Positions 19,586-30,892 of a DNA stretch of 64,000 nucleotides are shown piece after piece. This DNA is from Myxococcales bacterium. Its GTDB lineage: Bacteria; Myxococcota; Polyangia; Nannocystales; Nannocystaceae. The first letter of the stretch is position 1. The number at the start of each line of letters is the position of its first letter. Location: assembly GCA_016793465.1 (NCBI GenBank), contig JAEUJW010000067.1, positions 346,940 through 410,939 of the forward strand. Reading direction: 5' to 3'. Below the pieces are notes generated by a model. That model saw nothing but the letters and a program-made list of their open reading frames with translations, did no database searches and was not told the origin of the DNA. A program made the translations under genes and the position numbers.

Positions 19586-20656
19586 ATGACGGGTATCAAG
19601 CGGATGCTTTCGCTGGTGGTCGGGTCGCTGTTGGGCGTGGGCTGCTACTCGGGCGCAGGCACGATCGACGCCGTCGACGAGATCGAGTCGATGCGGGACC
19701 TCCACAACAACTCGATCCGCTGGAACGACATCCGCTGGAACGACATCAAGTGGAACGGCATCAAGTGGAACGACATCAAGTGGAACGGCATCAAGTGGAA
19801 TGACATCAAGTGGAACGGGATCAAGTGGAACGGCATCCGCTGGAACGGGATCAAGTGGAACAGCAGCTCGCTCGACGGCTCGTCGATCGAGGTGTCGCGC
19901 AAGGTCGGCTGGAAGTGGGAGCGCCGTAGCGGCGAGCAGCTGATCGGCATGGAGGTCGACCTGACGGTCGACGTCCGCGACGAGAACGACAAGCCGTCCA
20001 CCGCCCAGTTCGTGCTCCGCGTCGACGACATCTACACCGACGGGGCGTGGGACGACGTGTACTACTACGACATCTCGATCGGCCTGAAGGGCTCGAACAC
20101 GTGGGAGCCGCTGTGCGCCGACGGCCACCCGGCCATCCCGCTGAAGGGCTACTGGAACGAGACGACCGGCGACCGCATCAACGACCACGACGTGATCACG
20201 TTCGCGTGCACCACCGGGGTGCTCGCGCACTGCGTGCAGTGGGGCTACCGCCCGTGGGCCGAGGCCAAGCGCTGCGACCAGTGGGACGTCGACAAGAAGT
20301 GGAAGAAAGACTGCGAGAAGGTCTCGCTGCGCGACTACCACCAGGCCTGCACGCGCATGGCCCGGGCCGACTACTGCGGCACCGGCGAGGCGTGGACTGT
20401 GCCGGGCACGCCGATCGACATCTACGACCACCTGTACGACCAGATCGAGTCGCCGGAGACGGACTGGCCGGTCGAGGCCGAGTGGCGCACCGACGGCGCC
20501 TACTGCCTCGACGACATCCGCCAGCAGGGCTGGAAGGCCGAGGGCAAGTACCCCAGCTGCAAGAACGGCAAGGCCAAGGTGAAGAGCGACTGCGGCTCGC
20601 TGAAGGACCACCGCGCGCTGCTGGTCAGCAAGTACGAGGACGACGCGGTGGACTGA
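19586..20656 (+). CDS. ADYC-type lipoprotein with ten WN-pentad repeats
   Basis: 356 aa. A signal peptide ending LLGVGC (Cys20), then ten perfect five-residue repeats I-(K/R)-W-N-(G/D/S), then a Cys-containing domain of about 250 aa bearing the ADYCGTG signature of the ADYC family known in myxobacteria. ATG 19586 has GGGGAGGG five bases upstream. The pentad periodicity suggests a stacked coil like other pentapeptide folds, but the residue pattern differs from the classic A(D/N)Lxx repeat. Function is unknown; secretion and surface display are inferred. Confidence 0.7.
   Translation: MTGIKRMLSLVVGSLLGVGCYSGAGTIDAVDEIESMRDLHNNSIRWNDIRWNDIKWNGIKWNDIKWNGIKWNDIKWNGIKWNGIRWNGIKWNSSSLDGSSIEVSRKVGWKWERRSGEQLIGMEVDLTVDVRDENDKPSTAQFVLRVDDIYTDGAWDDVYYYDISIGLKGSNTWEPLCADGHPAIPLKGYWNETTGDRINDHDVITFACTTGVLAHCVQWGYRPWAEAKRCDQWDVDKKWKKDCEKVSLRDYHQACTRMARADYCGTGEAWTVPGTPIDIYDHLYDQIESPETDWPVEAEWRTDGAYCLDDIRQQGWKAEGKYPSCKNGKAKVKSDCGSLKDHRALLVSKYEDDAVD
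19715..19864 (+). repeat. Ten 15-bp direct repeats encoding I(K/R)WN(G/D/S)
   Basis: Ten in-frame units of 15 bases, ATC-(AAG or CGC)-TGG-AAC/T-(GGC, GGG, GAC or AGC), without a spacer. The units are almost identical at DNA level, so copy number may vary by slippage. Confidence 0.9.
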
Positions 20657-20800
20657 CGCCGAGCGCCCGGCGGCGCGGAGGACGAGGGTCGGGCGGCGCG
20701 CGTCCGGCCCTCGCCGCGTTTAACCGGCGTGGGGGCGGCGCGCCGGCGCGGCGCGAGGCCTGCGTACGGCGCGGCCGCGGCTTGGTGTACGCTTGCGACG

Positions 20801-21721
20801 ATGCCGACCGTCGAGTTCGATCGCGAGAAGACCGTCGAGGTCGACGACCCCGACCTCACGCTGCTGGAGGTCGCCCGCGCGGCCGGCATCCCCCACGCGT
20901 CGGCGTGCGGCGGCAACGGGCGCTGCTCGACCTGCCGGGTCATCGTGCTCGAGCACCCGGAGAACCTCACGCCGCGCGACGGCGGCGAGCTGAAGCTGGC
21001 GCGGGCCAAGGGCTTCGAGCCCAACATCCGCCTGGCCTGTCAGGCCCGCCCGACCGGGCCGGTCAAGCTGCGCCGGCTGGTGATCGATGAGGAGGACCTG
21101 CAGATCGCCCAGGACGGCACGCCGCAGATGACGGGCAAGGACCGCCAGCTCGCCATCCTGTTCTCGGACATCCGCAACTTCACGCCGTTCGCCGAGAGCC
21201 ACCTGCCGTACGACGTCATCCACATCCTCGGGCGCTACTTCCGCAAGGTCGGCGAGCCGGTGGTGCGCCACGGCGGCTACATCGACAAGTACATCGGCGA
21301 CGGCATCATGGCGCTGTTTGGGCTCGAGCGGGCCAGCGCGGCCGAGGCCTGCCGCGACGCGGTGGCGGCCGGGCTCGGCATGCTGGACAGCCTGCGCGAG
21401 TTCAACTCGTACATCAGCAAGCAGTTCGGCACCGAGTTCCGCATCGGCATCGGCATCCACGTCGGCAGCGTGATCATCGGCGAGATGGGCCACCCCCAGA
21501 AGATGCAGTTTACGGCGATCGGCGACGTGGTGAACATCGCCAGCCGCATCGAGTCGGCGACCAAGGAGCTCGGGGTGCCGCTGCTGGTCTCGTCGGAGGT
21601 GCGGGCGCTGCTCGGCGAGCGCGCGCGCTACGGGCTGTGCGAGCGGGTCAACCTGAAGGGCAAGTCGGGCGAGCACCTGCTGTCGGAGGTGGTCGGGCTG
21701 GCGAGCGAGCCGGCGGCGTAG
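20801..21721 (+). CDS. Ferredoxin-domain class III adenylate cyclase
   Basis: 306 aa. An N-terminal plant-type [2Fe-2S] ferredoxin domain with Cys36, Cys42, Cys45 and Cys80 in the standard CX5CX2C...C spacing, followed by a class III nucleotide cyclase domain (about 113-295). Metal-binding Asp123 (FSDIRNF) and Asp167 (YIGDG), Lys163, and the GDVVNIASR segment with transition-state Asn and Arg are all present, so it should make cAMP under redox control. Start ATG 20801 begins directly at the ferredoxin fold. Its stop is one base from the stop of the convergent kinase fragment. Confidence 0.85.
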   Translation: MPTVEFDREKTVEVDDPDLTLLEVARAAGIPHASACGGNGRCSTCRVIVLEHPENLTPRDGGELKLARAKGFEPNIRLACQARPTGPVKLRRLVIDEEDLQIAQDGTPQMTGKDRQLAILFSDIRNFTPFAESHLPYDVIHILGRYFRKVGEPVVRHGGYIDKYIGDGIMALFGLERASAAEACRDAVAAGLGMLDSLREFNSYISKQFGTEFRIGIGIHVGSVIIGEMGHPQKMQFTAIGDVVNIASRIESATKELGVPLLVSSEVRALLGERARYGLCERVNLKGKSGEHLLSEVVGLASEPAA

Positions 21722-21722
21722 C

Positions 21723-23972
<2,250 letters not shown>

Positions 23973-24003
23973 AAGGGCGCCAATTCTGGCGTGTACGGCA
24001 CTT

Positions 24004-25485
24004 CTAACGGGCGTTTGCCCGTTTTGCCACCCGCTTGCCACGGGGCTTGGCGGCGGCGTTGTCGAGGAGGTCGGCGGCCTCGCGCGAGACCGCGACCTGC
24101 TGCAGGTGCAGGTAGTCCTGGGTCGTCTGGAGCCGCGCGTGGCGGGCCATCGACTGGACGGTGTAGGGCGTGGCGCCGAGCCGGGCGAGCCGGGTCAGGC
24201 CGGTGTGGCGGAGCAGGTGCGGGCCGCTGCGCCGGAGCTCGCCGCGCGCCTGCGACTCGTTGAGCGCGTGCCGGATGCTGTGGGGCGTGTGCTGCTCCCA
24301 CTCCCAGCCGGTGTGCTGCGAGTTCCTGTAGAGCACGAGCGGTCCCTGCGGCTCGCCCTCCTGCAGCTTGCGCTGCTGGTGCTTCGCCAGGGCGCGCTTG
24401 ACCGCCTTGCTGAGCGCGATCGTCCTGATCTCGCCCTTCGGCTCCTGGGTCTCGCCCTTGTAGACGTTGTGCTGGACGGTGACGGTCCCCTCGGCGAAGC
24501 TGATGTCGCTCCACTCGAGCGCGCAGATCTCCGACACGCGGAGGTTGGCGTCGAGCGCGAGCAGGCAGATGAGCAGCGACTCGGAGCTGCGCCCCGCGGC
24601 CGCGTCGTTGAGCTGCGCGATCTGCTGGTCGGAGAAGACCGGCTTGGGCTTGCGCTTCGGGCTCGGCAACTTCTCGACCTCGGGGAGCACGGCGATCAAC
24701 TTCCGCTTCTTGGCGAAGCGGAGCATCTTCGCGAGCTTCGACAGGACGAGGTTGGTCGTGGTGACGCCGATCCGCTTGCGGAGGTCGGCGCGGAAGGTCG
24801 AGATCCGATCCTCGTCGATGTCTGCGAGCGCGACGTCCCCGAGCAGGGGGCCGATGTGGTTGGCGTAGAGGCTGTGGTATCCGTCCTGGGTCGCGCGCTT
24901 GTGCAGCGCCACGTGCTCGGGCATGAAGCGCGAGTCGTAGAACTCGGCCAGGGTCATCCTGGGGCCGCGCGCGGGGGTCTCCTTGGGCGCCACGTTGGCG
25001 GCATCGCCGGTCGCCCCGACGAGCTCGCGCAGGATCAGCGGGAGCTGGCGTTCCCCCCACGCGCGGGCTTGCTTGTCGTCAAGCCCGGGGGGCGCGACCA
25101 GGCGCCGGCGGATCGTGTCGTGCTCGTTGCAGGGGTTCATGAAGCGGATGTCGACGTGGAAGCGGGTGGTGTCGTTGGCGTAGGGGCGGGTCGTGATCTT
25201 CATCTTGGCCGGTCCAGCCGCCCGGCCGCATTCCCAGAGCCACGTGATAACGGCTGCGCGGGTCCACGCAAGCACTTTTCCGCTCCGAAACGGCCGCGGG
25301 ACCTGCTCGCGGGCGACCCGGTGGCGGAGCGCCTTCTCGCTAATGCGCAGGAATTGGGCCAGATCGCGCACGTATAGGACAGCGGGCAGTTCGTGTTCGG
25401 TCGCTACCAGCTCCGAAAATTCCGGCGGGCCGCCAGAGGTGATCTCGATCGCTCTCCTGAGGCCAGGAGCAGCGTCGATCGGCAT
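24004..25485 (-). CDS. Tyrosine recombinase (integrase) with N-terminal HTH domain
   Basis: 493 aa from ATG 25485. Residues about 34-86 look like an excisionase/MerR-type HTH (YVRDLAQFLRISEKALRHRV... GKVLAWTRAAVITWL). From about residue 95 it is a phage-type integrase: core-binding helices, then the catalytic domain with the Arg of LDANLRVSEICALEW, HLLRHTGLTRLARLGA, HARLQTTQDY and the Tyr nucleophile. A separate integrase could start at MKITTRPY (25203), but no stop separates the parts. The gene ends 32 bases from the left core, the usual place for the integrase of such an element. The 5' region carries a copy of the ATGTCC-N4-GGACA palindrome. Confidence 0.9.
   Translation of the reverse strand: MPIDAAPGLRRAIEITSGGPPEFSELVATEHELPAVLYVRDLAQFLRISEKALRHRVAREQVPRPFRSGKVLAWTRAAVITWLWECGRAAGPAKMKITTRPYANDTTRFHVDIRFMNPCNEHDTIRRRLVAPPGLDDKQARAWGERQLPLILRELVGATGDAANVAPKETPARGPRMTLAEFYDSRFMPEHVALHKRATQDGYHSLYANHIGPLLGDVALADIDEDRISTFRADLRKRIGVTTTNLVLSKLAKMLRFAKKRKLIAVLPEVEKLPSPKRKPKPVFSDQQIAQLNDAAAGRSSESLLICLLALDANLRVSEICALEWSDISFAEGTVTVQHNVYKGETQEPKGEIRTIALSKAVKRALAKHQQRKLQEGEPQGPLVLYRNSQHTGWEWEQHTPHSIRHALNESQARGELRRSGPHLLRHTGLTRLARLGATPYTVQSMARHARLQTTQDYLHLQQVAVSREAADLLDNAAAKPRGKRVAKRANAR
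24015..24041 (+). promoter_or_regulatory. Candidate integrase arm-type sites, left end
   Basis: TTGCCC at 24015 and TTGCCAC at 24024 and 24035, the last two 11 bases apart. The same word occurs at the right end (46087, 46098) in the same orientation with the same 11-base spacing. They overlap the 3' end of the recombinase gene and lie about 50 bases from the core, as expected for arm sites of tyrosine recombinases. Confidence 0.45.
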
Positions 25486-25750
25486 GTCTATTACGACATG
25501 TCCTTTAGGACACGCAGAACCAGGGCGACCACCCGATCCATCGACCATCCCACACCCCCCAGGTGACAGTGTATCCGGGGGCCGGGCGCGAAGGTGCGAA
25601 CGTCGGCACGATGCGGAGACGTGCTGCATCGTCCAGCGCGAGGCGGGCGCGCGGGTCGACGATCACCGCCGGTGTCCTGGCCGGTGCTGCGCAGCCATCA
25701 CCGCGCTGCGCGGTGAGCATCGGTTCGTCGCCGGCCCGTCCGAGCTGGGG

Positions 25751-28471
25751 TCAGCGCTCCATACCGATCGCCCAGCGGCGACGGTGCAGTCGTCGAACGA
25801 GAGGCGTCAGCTTCTCCAAGATCAGGAAGGCGGCCCGCGAAGCTCGATCGCCCGGGAGGTGGGAGAGGAACCCATGGTGGTGAAGCGCCGAGACGATGTC
25901 GATCCAAGCTCCGACGAGTGGAAGGGCTCCAGCCTGTAGCCCCTCGTGGATCGCTTTCCAGATCTCACCCGCCGTGGCGGTACCAGTCAGATTCGACGGT
26001 ATCGCCTCCATGACATCCGAGAAATGGTTCTCGATCTCCGTTGGCGATGCGCTCGGTGCGAGCGGAAAACGAGGTCCCAGTTTTTCAGGCTCTGACGGAT
26101 CTCCGGCGGCAGTTGGCGGTGGCGTCGAGCTGGCAACCACGGGAACGACAGCAGGCGATGAGGACGATGCCTTCACCGGTGGAGATATGGTCGGGCCGGC
26201 AGCCGCCTCTGCAGCGCGAGGGGGCGAGGTTGAGGCGGTCGGCAGAAGCGCCGGGGCGGCCGCGGCGTTTGGCGGCGGCGATCCTGCCCGCTGGTGGTTG
26301 CCGCCGGTCGGCGGCGGCGATTGTGGCGCGGCCGCCGGCGAGTCGTTCGGCTGCACGGGCGAACGAACTGGGTTCGGGTCAGCGTCGCCATTATTGGTGT
26401 CTGTGACCGCCACGGCAGCGCGGGGCGGCGATGTCGAGGCCGCCGGCTCTGGCGACGCTGGGCTGGCTTCGGTGGTCGGAGGCTGAGATCCAGCCGAGTG
26501 GAGGTTGTCTTCGGTCGGCGGCGGAGCTTGCGGAACGGCCGGTGGGGAGTCGCTCGACCGCGTGGGTGAACAAGCTGCCCCTGCGTCGCCATCAGCGGTG
26601 CCGGTGGGGGTCGCCACGGTAGCGCGAGGTGGCGATGCCGTGACGGTCGGCCGTGGCGACGCTGGACCAGCTTCTGCGGTCGGACGCGGCGATTTCGCCG
26701 GATGAGGGTCGCCCACCGTCGGCGGCGGCGGTTGCGGCCCGACCGGTTGAGTATCGCTCGGCCGCGTCGATGAGCTGGAGTTGTCGTCGGGGGCAGCTAC
26801 AGCGACCCGAGGTGACGAGGTCGAGGCGACCGGCTCTGGCGACTGGCGAGGTAGCGAGGTCGGTCGTGTCGTCGAACCGGCCACGCCAGCGTCACGACTG
26901 AGAGCGTTGGAGGGAGGTGCAGTGGACGCGCGAGGAGGGGCGGCGGGCGGTGACGAAGAATTTGGCCGGGGCGGCGGTCCAGACGTGACGGTGCCGCGAG
27001 TAGCGGCGGTCGGAGGCGTCGGAGTGGCCTCGATGGGAGAGGATGACGAGGTGTTTTGTGGCGACGAACGAGTGGGGCTGGGGTGGTCCAGGGTCCTGGT
27101 CGAGGGTGTATTGCCAGGGCGTGACGGCGAACCAGTCGGGCTGACCTCACGACCCGACGGCGTGACGGCAGTGCGCGGCGGCGTCGGAGCGGCTGCCGCA
27201 GCTACAGCAGCGTCGCGACTGGAAGCGTTGGAGGGAGGTGCAGTGGACGCGCGAGGAGGGGCCTCGGCAGGTGGTGACGAAGAATTCGGCCGGGGCGGCG
27301 GTCCAGCCGTGACGGTGCCGCGAGTGGCGGCGGTCGGCGGTGCAGGCGTCGGAGTGGCCCCGATGGGAGTCGACGACGAGGTGTTCCGTGGCGACGAACG
27401 AGTGGGGTTGGTGTGGTGCCCCGGGGTGCTGGCCGCGGGTGTACTGGCGGCGCGTGGCGGCGAACCAGTCGGGGTGACCTCACGAACGGACGGCGTGACG
27501 GCGGTGCGTGGCGGCGTCGTAGCTGCGGCCGCAGCTGGTGGTGGTCGCCTTGGAGGCAAACCCGCCGAGCTCTGGTCGCGGCCAGCGGGACCGGCGGGAG
27601 GTGGATCGGCCCCGGTAGCGCGGGGCGAGGCCGGTGCGGCGCCGGGTCGTGGGGATGGACCAGCCGACCCATCAGTCGGGCGTCTGTCCGGCCAGGTCCG
27701 ATTTTCGACGAACCATTTCGTGTCGAGGTTGCGGAGCAAGTCGATGCCGAACTCCACCGCGAGCTGCAGGTGGCCATCGGTGTGGACCAGGATGACCGCG
27801 GTCGATTCGTCCGGACACAGGAGCAGGAGTTCACGCTCCCCGATTTGCATGTGGCCCAGCACCGGACGCCACGGGGTGAAGGACCACGCCTGCGTCTTGG
27901 TGCGTACCCACGCCCATAACGGTGATTCACGAGCCAACTTCGTCTCGAGCGAATCGAGCGCCGAAGGGAGCGTGGATGGATTGACCGGGACGATCCGGAG
28001 AGAGGTCAGCGCGCCGGTACGCGTGATGTGGAAATATGCAGCGAGATTCGCTCGCAATAGTTCAAAACGCAGCTCTACGTCGCCTGCGAGCCGCCACCCT
28101 CGCTTGTTTGGAAGCGCGCACCTTGGTTGTTTCGGGTTGTTTGGGCCACCAAATGGCCCGCCCATTTGACCAATCTCTGACGCGTCGGCTTGCAAATCGT
28201 CCAGGCAACCCATACGCACATGCTCGTAGCCCCAACCGTCCGGCCATGTGATCGAGAATTCATACTGGTCGCCCGCCACCCACTGGATCAGCAAACGTTC
28301 CCCCGCGGGCTGGTCGCTGATAAATTTTTGGCGGTCATCGGGCCTCCACGTCTGCTCCCACGCGAGTCCGAATCGGCGATGCTCGATCCAGCCTGCGACG
28401 AGCGCCTCGGCGCCATCACGCCAGCCCGCCCTGGCGAGGGCGGCTTCGATCGCGGCGACGTCGGTCCGCAC
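25751..28471 (-). CDS. Low-complexity two-domain protein, paralogue A (unknown function)
   Basis: 906 aa, GTG start. Not recognised. An N-terminal globular region of about 250 residues with GGPFGGP at 104-110 and a W(S/T)FT... LLLLCP stretch, a Pro/Ser/Thr/Ala-rich linker of about 540 residues built of long internal repeats, and a conserved C-terminal domain of about 115 residues (HGFLSHLPGDRASRAAF... TPLVRRLHRRRW). Both end domains recur in the divergent gene at 29486-30892, so the two are paralogues. No signal peptide or membrane helix. It lies 53 bases downstream of the small gene 29019-28525. The extreme linker suggests a scaffold or tether role, which is only an inference. Confidence 0.65.
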   Translation of the reverse strand: MRTDVAAIEAALARAGWRDGAEALVAGWIEHRRFGLAWEQTWRPDDRQKFISDQPAGERLLIQWVAGDQYEFSITWPDGWGYEHVRMGCLDDLQADASEIGQMGGPFGGPNNPKQPRCALPNKRGWRLAGDVELRFELLRANLAAYFHITRTGALTSLRIVPVNPSTLPSALDSLETKLARESPLWAWVRTKTQAWSFTPWRPVLGHMQIGERELLLLCPDESTAVILVHTDGHLQLAVEFGIDLLRNLDTKWFVENRTWPDRRPTDGSAGPSPRPGAAPASPRATGADPPPAGPAGRDQSSAGLPPRRPPPAAAAATTPPRTAVTPSVREVTPTGSPPRAASTPAASTPGHHTNPTRSSPRNTSSSTPIGATPTPAPPTAATRGTVTAGPPPRPNSSSPPAEAPPRASTAPPSNASSRDAAVAAAAAPTPPRTAVTPSGREVSPTGSPSRPGNTPSTRTLDHPSPTRSSPQNTSSSSPIEATPTPPTAATRGTVTSGPPPRPNSSSPPAAPPRASTAPPSNALSRDAGVAGSTTRPTSLPRQSPEPVASTSSPRVAVAAPDDNSSSSTRPSDTQPVGPQPPPPTVGDPHPAKSPRPTAEAGPASPRPTVTASPPRATVATPTGTADGDAGAACSPTRSSDSPPAVPQAPPPTEDNLHSAGSQPPTTEASPASPEPAASTSPPRAAVAVTDTNNGDADPNPVRSPVQPNDSPAAAPQSPPPTGGNHQRAGSPPPNAAAAPALLPTASTSPPRAAEAAAGPTISPPVKASSSSPAVVPVVASSTPPPTAAGDPSEPEKLGPRFPLAPSASPTEIENHFSDVMEAIPSNLTGTATAGEIWKAIHEGLQAGALPLVGAWIDIVSALHHHGFLSHLPGDRASRAAFLILEKLTPLVRRLHRRRWAIGMER
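26880..27520 (-). repeat. Two 321-bp tandem repeats inside paralogue A
   Basis: The linker coding DNA repeats with a period of 321 bases (107 codons); for example the word AGCGTTGGAGGGAGG begins at 26903 and again at 27224. Between about 26,130 and 26,880 a second, more diverged repeat of roughly 205-213 bases continues. Periods are multiples of three or nearly so and keep the frame open. Confidence 0.7.
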
Positions 28472-28524
28472 CCTCGGAGCGTATCAGCCGCCCAGCAACC
28501 GCAGCAAGTCGCCGATCGCTGCGC

Positions 28525-29019
28525 CTACCGGAGGGGCGGTCGCGTCGTGGGGGCAACGCCAGTCGGCCCGGTGGGAACGAGCGCCGTCTCGGCGGGAGCG
28601 AGCGCCAGCGTGAACGGCCGGGTGGAGCCCGCCTCCAGGCGCAGGATGGACTCGCCGACCGTGCTGTCGTCGCTCGTCAGCATGAACGCGGCCAGGATCT
28701 CGCCCACACCGCATAGACCCTCCTCGGCCACGGCGATGACGTTCTTAAGCAGGCCCGCGACGCCTCGATGCAGGCGCCTGAATTTCTTGTCCGGATTTTT
28801 GACCGTGTCGGGAGCGTGGATGTCGAGCCTGTAGAGGCGCCGGTCGATGCGGAAAAACAGCCGGGTCTTTCGTCCGCCGAGCGCAACCCAGGTGACGTCC
28901 GTAATGCCGAGATCGGGCCTGCTCAGGATCTTTTTGATCTCCTCCCGGGACGTCGTGGGTGAGACCGGGGTCGAGCTGTAAGAGGGCCGTTTTCGCGTTG
29001 TGGTGGTTGTGGATGTCAT
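28525..29019 (-). CDS. Small hypothetical protein
   Basis: 164 aa, not recognised. A Thr-rich N-terminal tail, a mixed alpha/beta core (about 25-125; TWVALGGRKTRLFFRIDRRLY, then a helical LLKNVIAVAEEGLCGVGEILAAF) and a Pro/Thr-rich C-terminal tail. No signal peptide or membrane helix. It precedes paralogue A in the same direction with a 53-base gap and is divergent from paralogue B, so it may be co-expressed with A. ATG 29019 is the first good start. Confidence 0.5.
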   Translation of the reverse strand: MTSTTTTTRKRPSYSSTPVSPTTSREEIKKILSRPDLGITDVTWVALGGRKTRLFFRIDRRLYRLDIHAPDTVKNPDKKFRRLHRGVAGLLKNVIAVAEEGLCGVGEILAAFMLTSDDSTVGESILRLEAGSTRPFTLALAPAETALVPTGPTGVAPTTRPPLR

Positions 29020-29485
29020 CGGCTTTCGACGATCGCCGGGCCATCGCCAGAGGTCAATCGCGCGGCTCGCGCGGCCCGAATGCGACGTCGAGGCGTGCGC
29101 ACTGGCGAGCTCCCTTTCGTAGTGGAGACACGTAGCCTCATTTTTACCGCGCCGGGCTTATTCGTACATGTCCAAAGGGACAGATTTTCCGCGTACCGGG
29201 AAAGCGGAAGTGTGGCGCGTCAATTCACTTCTCGCTGTCGGGACGAGACGTGGTCTGTGGCGCCGAGGATCGCGCTACGTGGGGTAGAGCGAAACGCGAC
29301 CCGCGGCGCCCCGTATCGCGTCTCGAGGGCGACGGGCCGAACCATGATCCTCGGCGCTCCGATGGCGCCTCGATCGGCGGCGTCCGAAACGGTAGATTCG
29401 GCGCGCAGGATCACGGATGGTGAGGCGCGAAACGGGGCGCCGCGTTTCCCTTTTCCTAGCGGCAAGTTCGCGGTATGGTTGCGGC
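29020..29485. promoter_or_regulatory. Divergent control region rich in inverted repeats
   Basis: 466 bases between the outward-facing genes 28525-29019 and 29486-30892. It holds GCGCCGAGGATC (29260-29271) facing GATCCTCGGCGC (29346-29357), a 17-base arm at 29302-29318 facing 29428-29444 with one mismatch and partial extension, and the palindrome ATGTCCAAAGGGACAG at 29168-29183. No convincing gene is seen in it. It probably carries promoters and operators for both paralogue operons. Confidence 0.5.
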
Positions 29486-30892
29486 ATGGGCGAGCCTACA
29501 GGCGGCATGGGACAGGTGGATGAGCACCTCGCGGAAACAGGGTATGCATCGGGTGTTCGGGGAGTCGTGCGGCGGTTCCTCGAGCGCAGCGCGGCGTTGC
29601 AGGAACTGGCGCTCCGCTGGCACCCCGAGCCGCCAACGCAGGGTGTCCCGCTGGTGGAGTCGGCGTTGCATCCCGGCGGCCAGTTCTACCTCGAGGCCGG
29701 TGTCACGGGCATCGGCAAACTTGTGCATGTGTGGCCTGGCTGGGGTCGCCGCACAATCGGGACCGGCAATCCGGACCACCTGCGATCGGAGGCGACCCGC
29801 CTTTTGCGACGGGGCGGACCTTTCGGCGGGCCCACAATCGCGCGGTCGGCTGAGCGCATCGTGCAGGTGCACGACCCACATCGCGGGATGCGCCAACCGA
29901 TGACGGATGGCGGTGAATCGCGCGTCCGGCCGCTGGGGCAGAAAGCGCTCGCCGTGCGGATCTGGCCCGATGGAAAATTCGCACAAGCGCAGATAACCAA
30001 TGGCCAGGGCGATCCCGACAAGATGATAGAGGATGATGCCGAGTATCTATCCTTCGGCGGGGCGCGTACGCCGTGGACATTCACGGATCTTCACCCGCTC
30101 ATGGGCGTCATCCGAGCGGACCCATACGATCTATTGCTCTGCCCTTTGCAGGTGGACCTGGTCGCGGTCCTGGCCCTCAAGGGAGATGAACTGCTCGGGT
30201 TTAATATGGGGGGGTGGGACGAAACCCGGGCGATGGATGCCGGACCGTGGCTCGCGGACCTCGCCGTCCGTTCATCCAAGGCGAAGGCGGAGGCGACCGC
30301 TGCACCGAAGACCCCGGAGACCGGCAAGGCCAAGAAGCCGTCCAAGGCGACCAGGCCAGCGACCGCCGCGACCACGAAAAAGCCAGGGCGCCCGGCGTCC
30401 GCCGCTCCGGACGATGGGGAGGGCCAAGGCCAGGGCGGACAGGCCGGGGACAAGCCAGCCTCAAAACGGCGCAGGCGCGTGGCCACGTCGCCAGGCGGTA
30501 TGCCGGGCCCGCGCGCGCGGCGGGTCCGCGTCAAGCCGGTGCTCGCCGCCGCGATCACGCAGCATCTCGCCAGCGTGGCGGCGGGGCTGCCCGTGGGGGT
30601 GCTCGGGGCAGCCTTCGCGGTCGAACTGCTCCGGGCGCTTGAAGCCGCCGCTCTCAGCGACCATCCGAGCGCGACCGGCACGATGGCCGAGCTGTTTTCC
30701 CGGCTGCACAAGCGAGGGTTTCTCTCGTCGATCCCCGCCGATCAGGCTGGGCGCGCCGCCCTCAAGTTGCTCGCCGAGCGTACGCCCCTCGTTCGCCGGT
30801 TCCACTATCGGCGATGGTGCTTTCCATTCGGCGATATGCACGATCCAGGTTCCGCGCTGCGGGCCAGGCTCGGGCCCATCGTCACCGAATAA
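29486..30892 (+). CDS. Low-complexity two-domain protein, paralogue B (unknown function)
   Basis: 468 aa from ATG 29486 (ATG 29507 also possible). Same architecture as paralogue A: N-terminal domain with GGPFGGP at 110-116 and PWTFTDLHPLMG... DLLLCP, a shorter Lys/Ala/Pro-rich linker (about 255-345, strongly basic at its end), and the shared C-terminal domain KRGFLSSIPADQAGRAAL... TPLVRRFHYRRW. The basic linker could contact nucleic acid. It is divergent from A and followed by two further unknown genes in the same direction. No function can be assigned. Confidence 0.65.
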   Translation: MGEPTGGMGQVDEHLAETGYASGVRGVVRRFLERSAALQELALRWHPEPPTQGVPLVESALHPGGQFYLEAGVTGIGKLVHVWPGWGRRTIGTGNPDHLRSEATRLLRRGGPFGGPTIARSAERIVQVHDPHRGMRQPMTDGGESRVRPLGQKALAVRIWPDGKFAQAQITNGQGDPDKMIEDDAEYLSFGGARTPWTFTDLHPLMGVIRADPYDLLLCPLQVDLVAVLALKGDELLGFNMGGWDETRAMDAGPWLADLAVRSSKAKAEATAAPKTPETGKAKKPSKATRPATAATTKKPGRPASAAPDDGEGQGQGGQAGDKPASKRRRRVATSPGGMPGPRARRVRVKPVLAAAITQHLASVAAGLPVGVLGAAFAVELLRALEAAALSDHPSATGTMAELFSRLHKRGFLSSIPADQAGRAALKLLAERTPLVRRFHYRRWCFPFGDMHDPGSALRARLGPIVTE

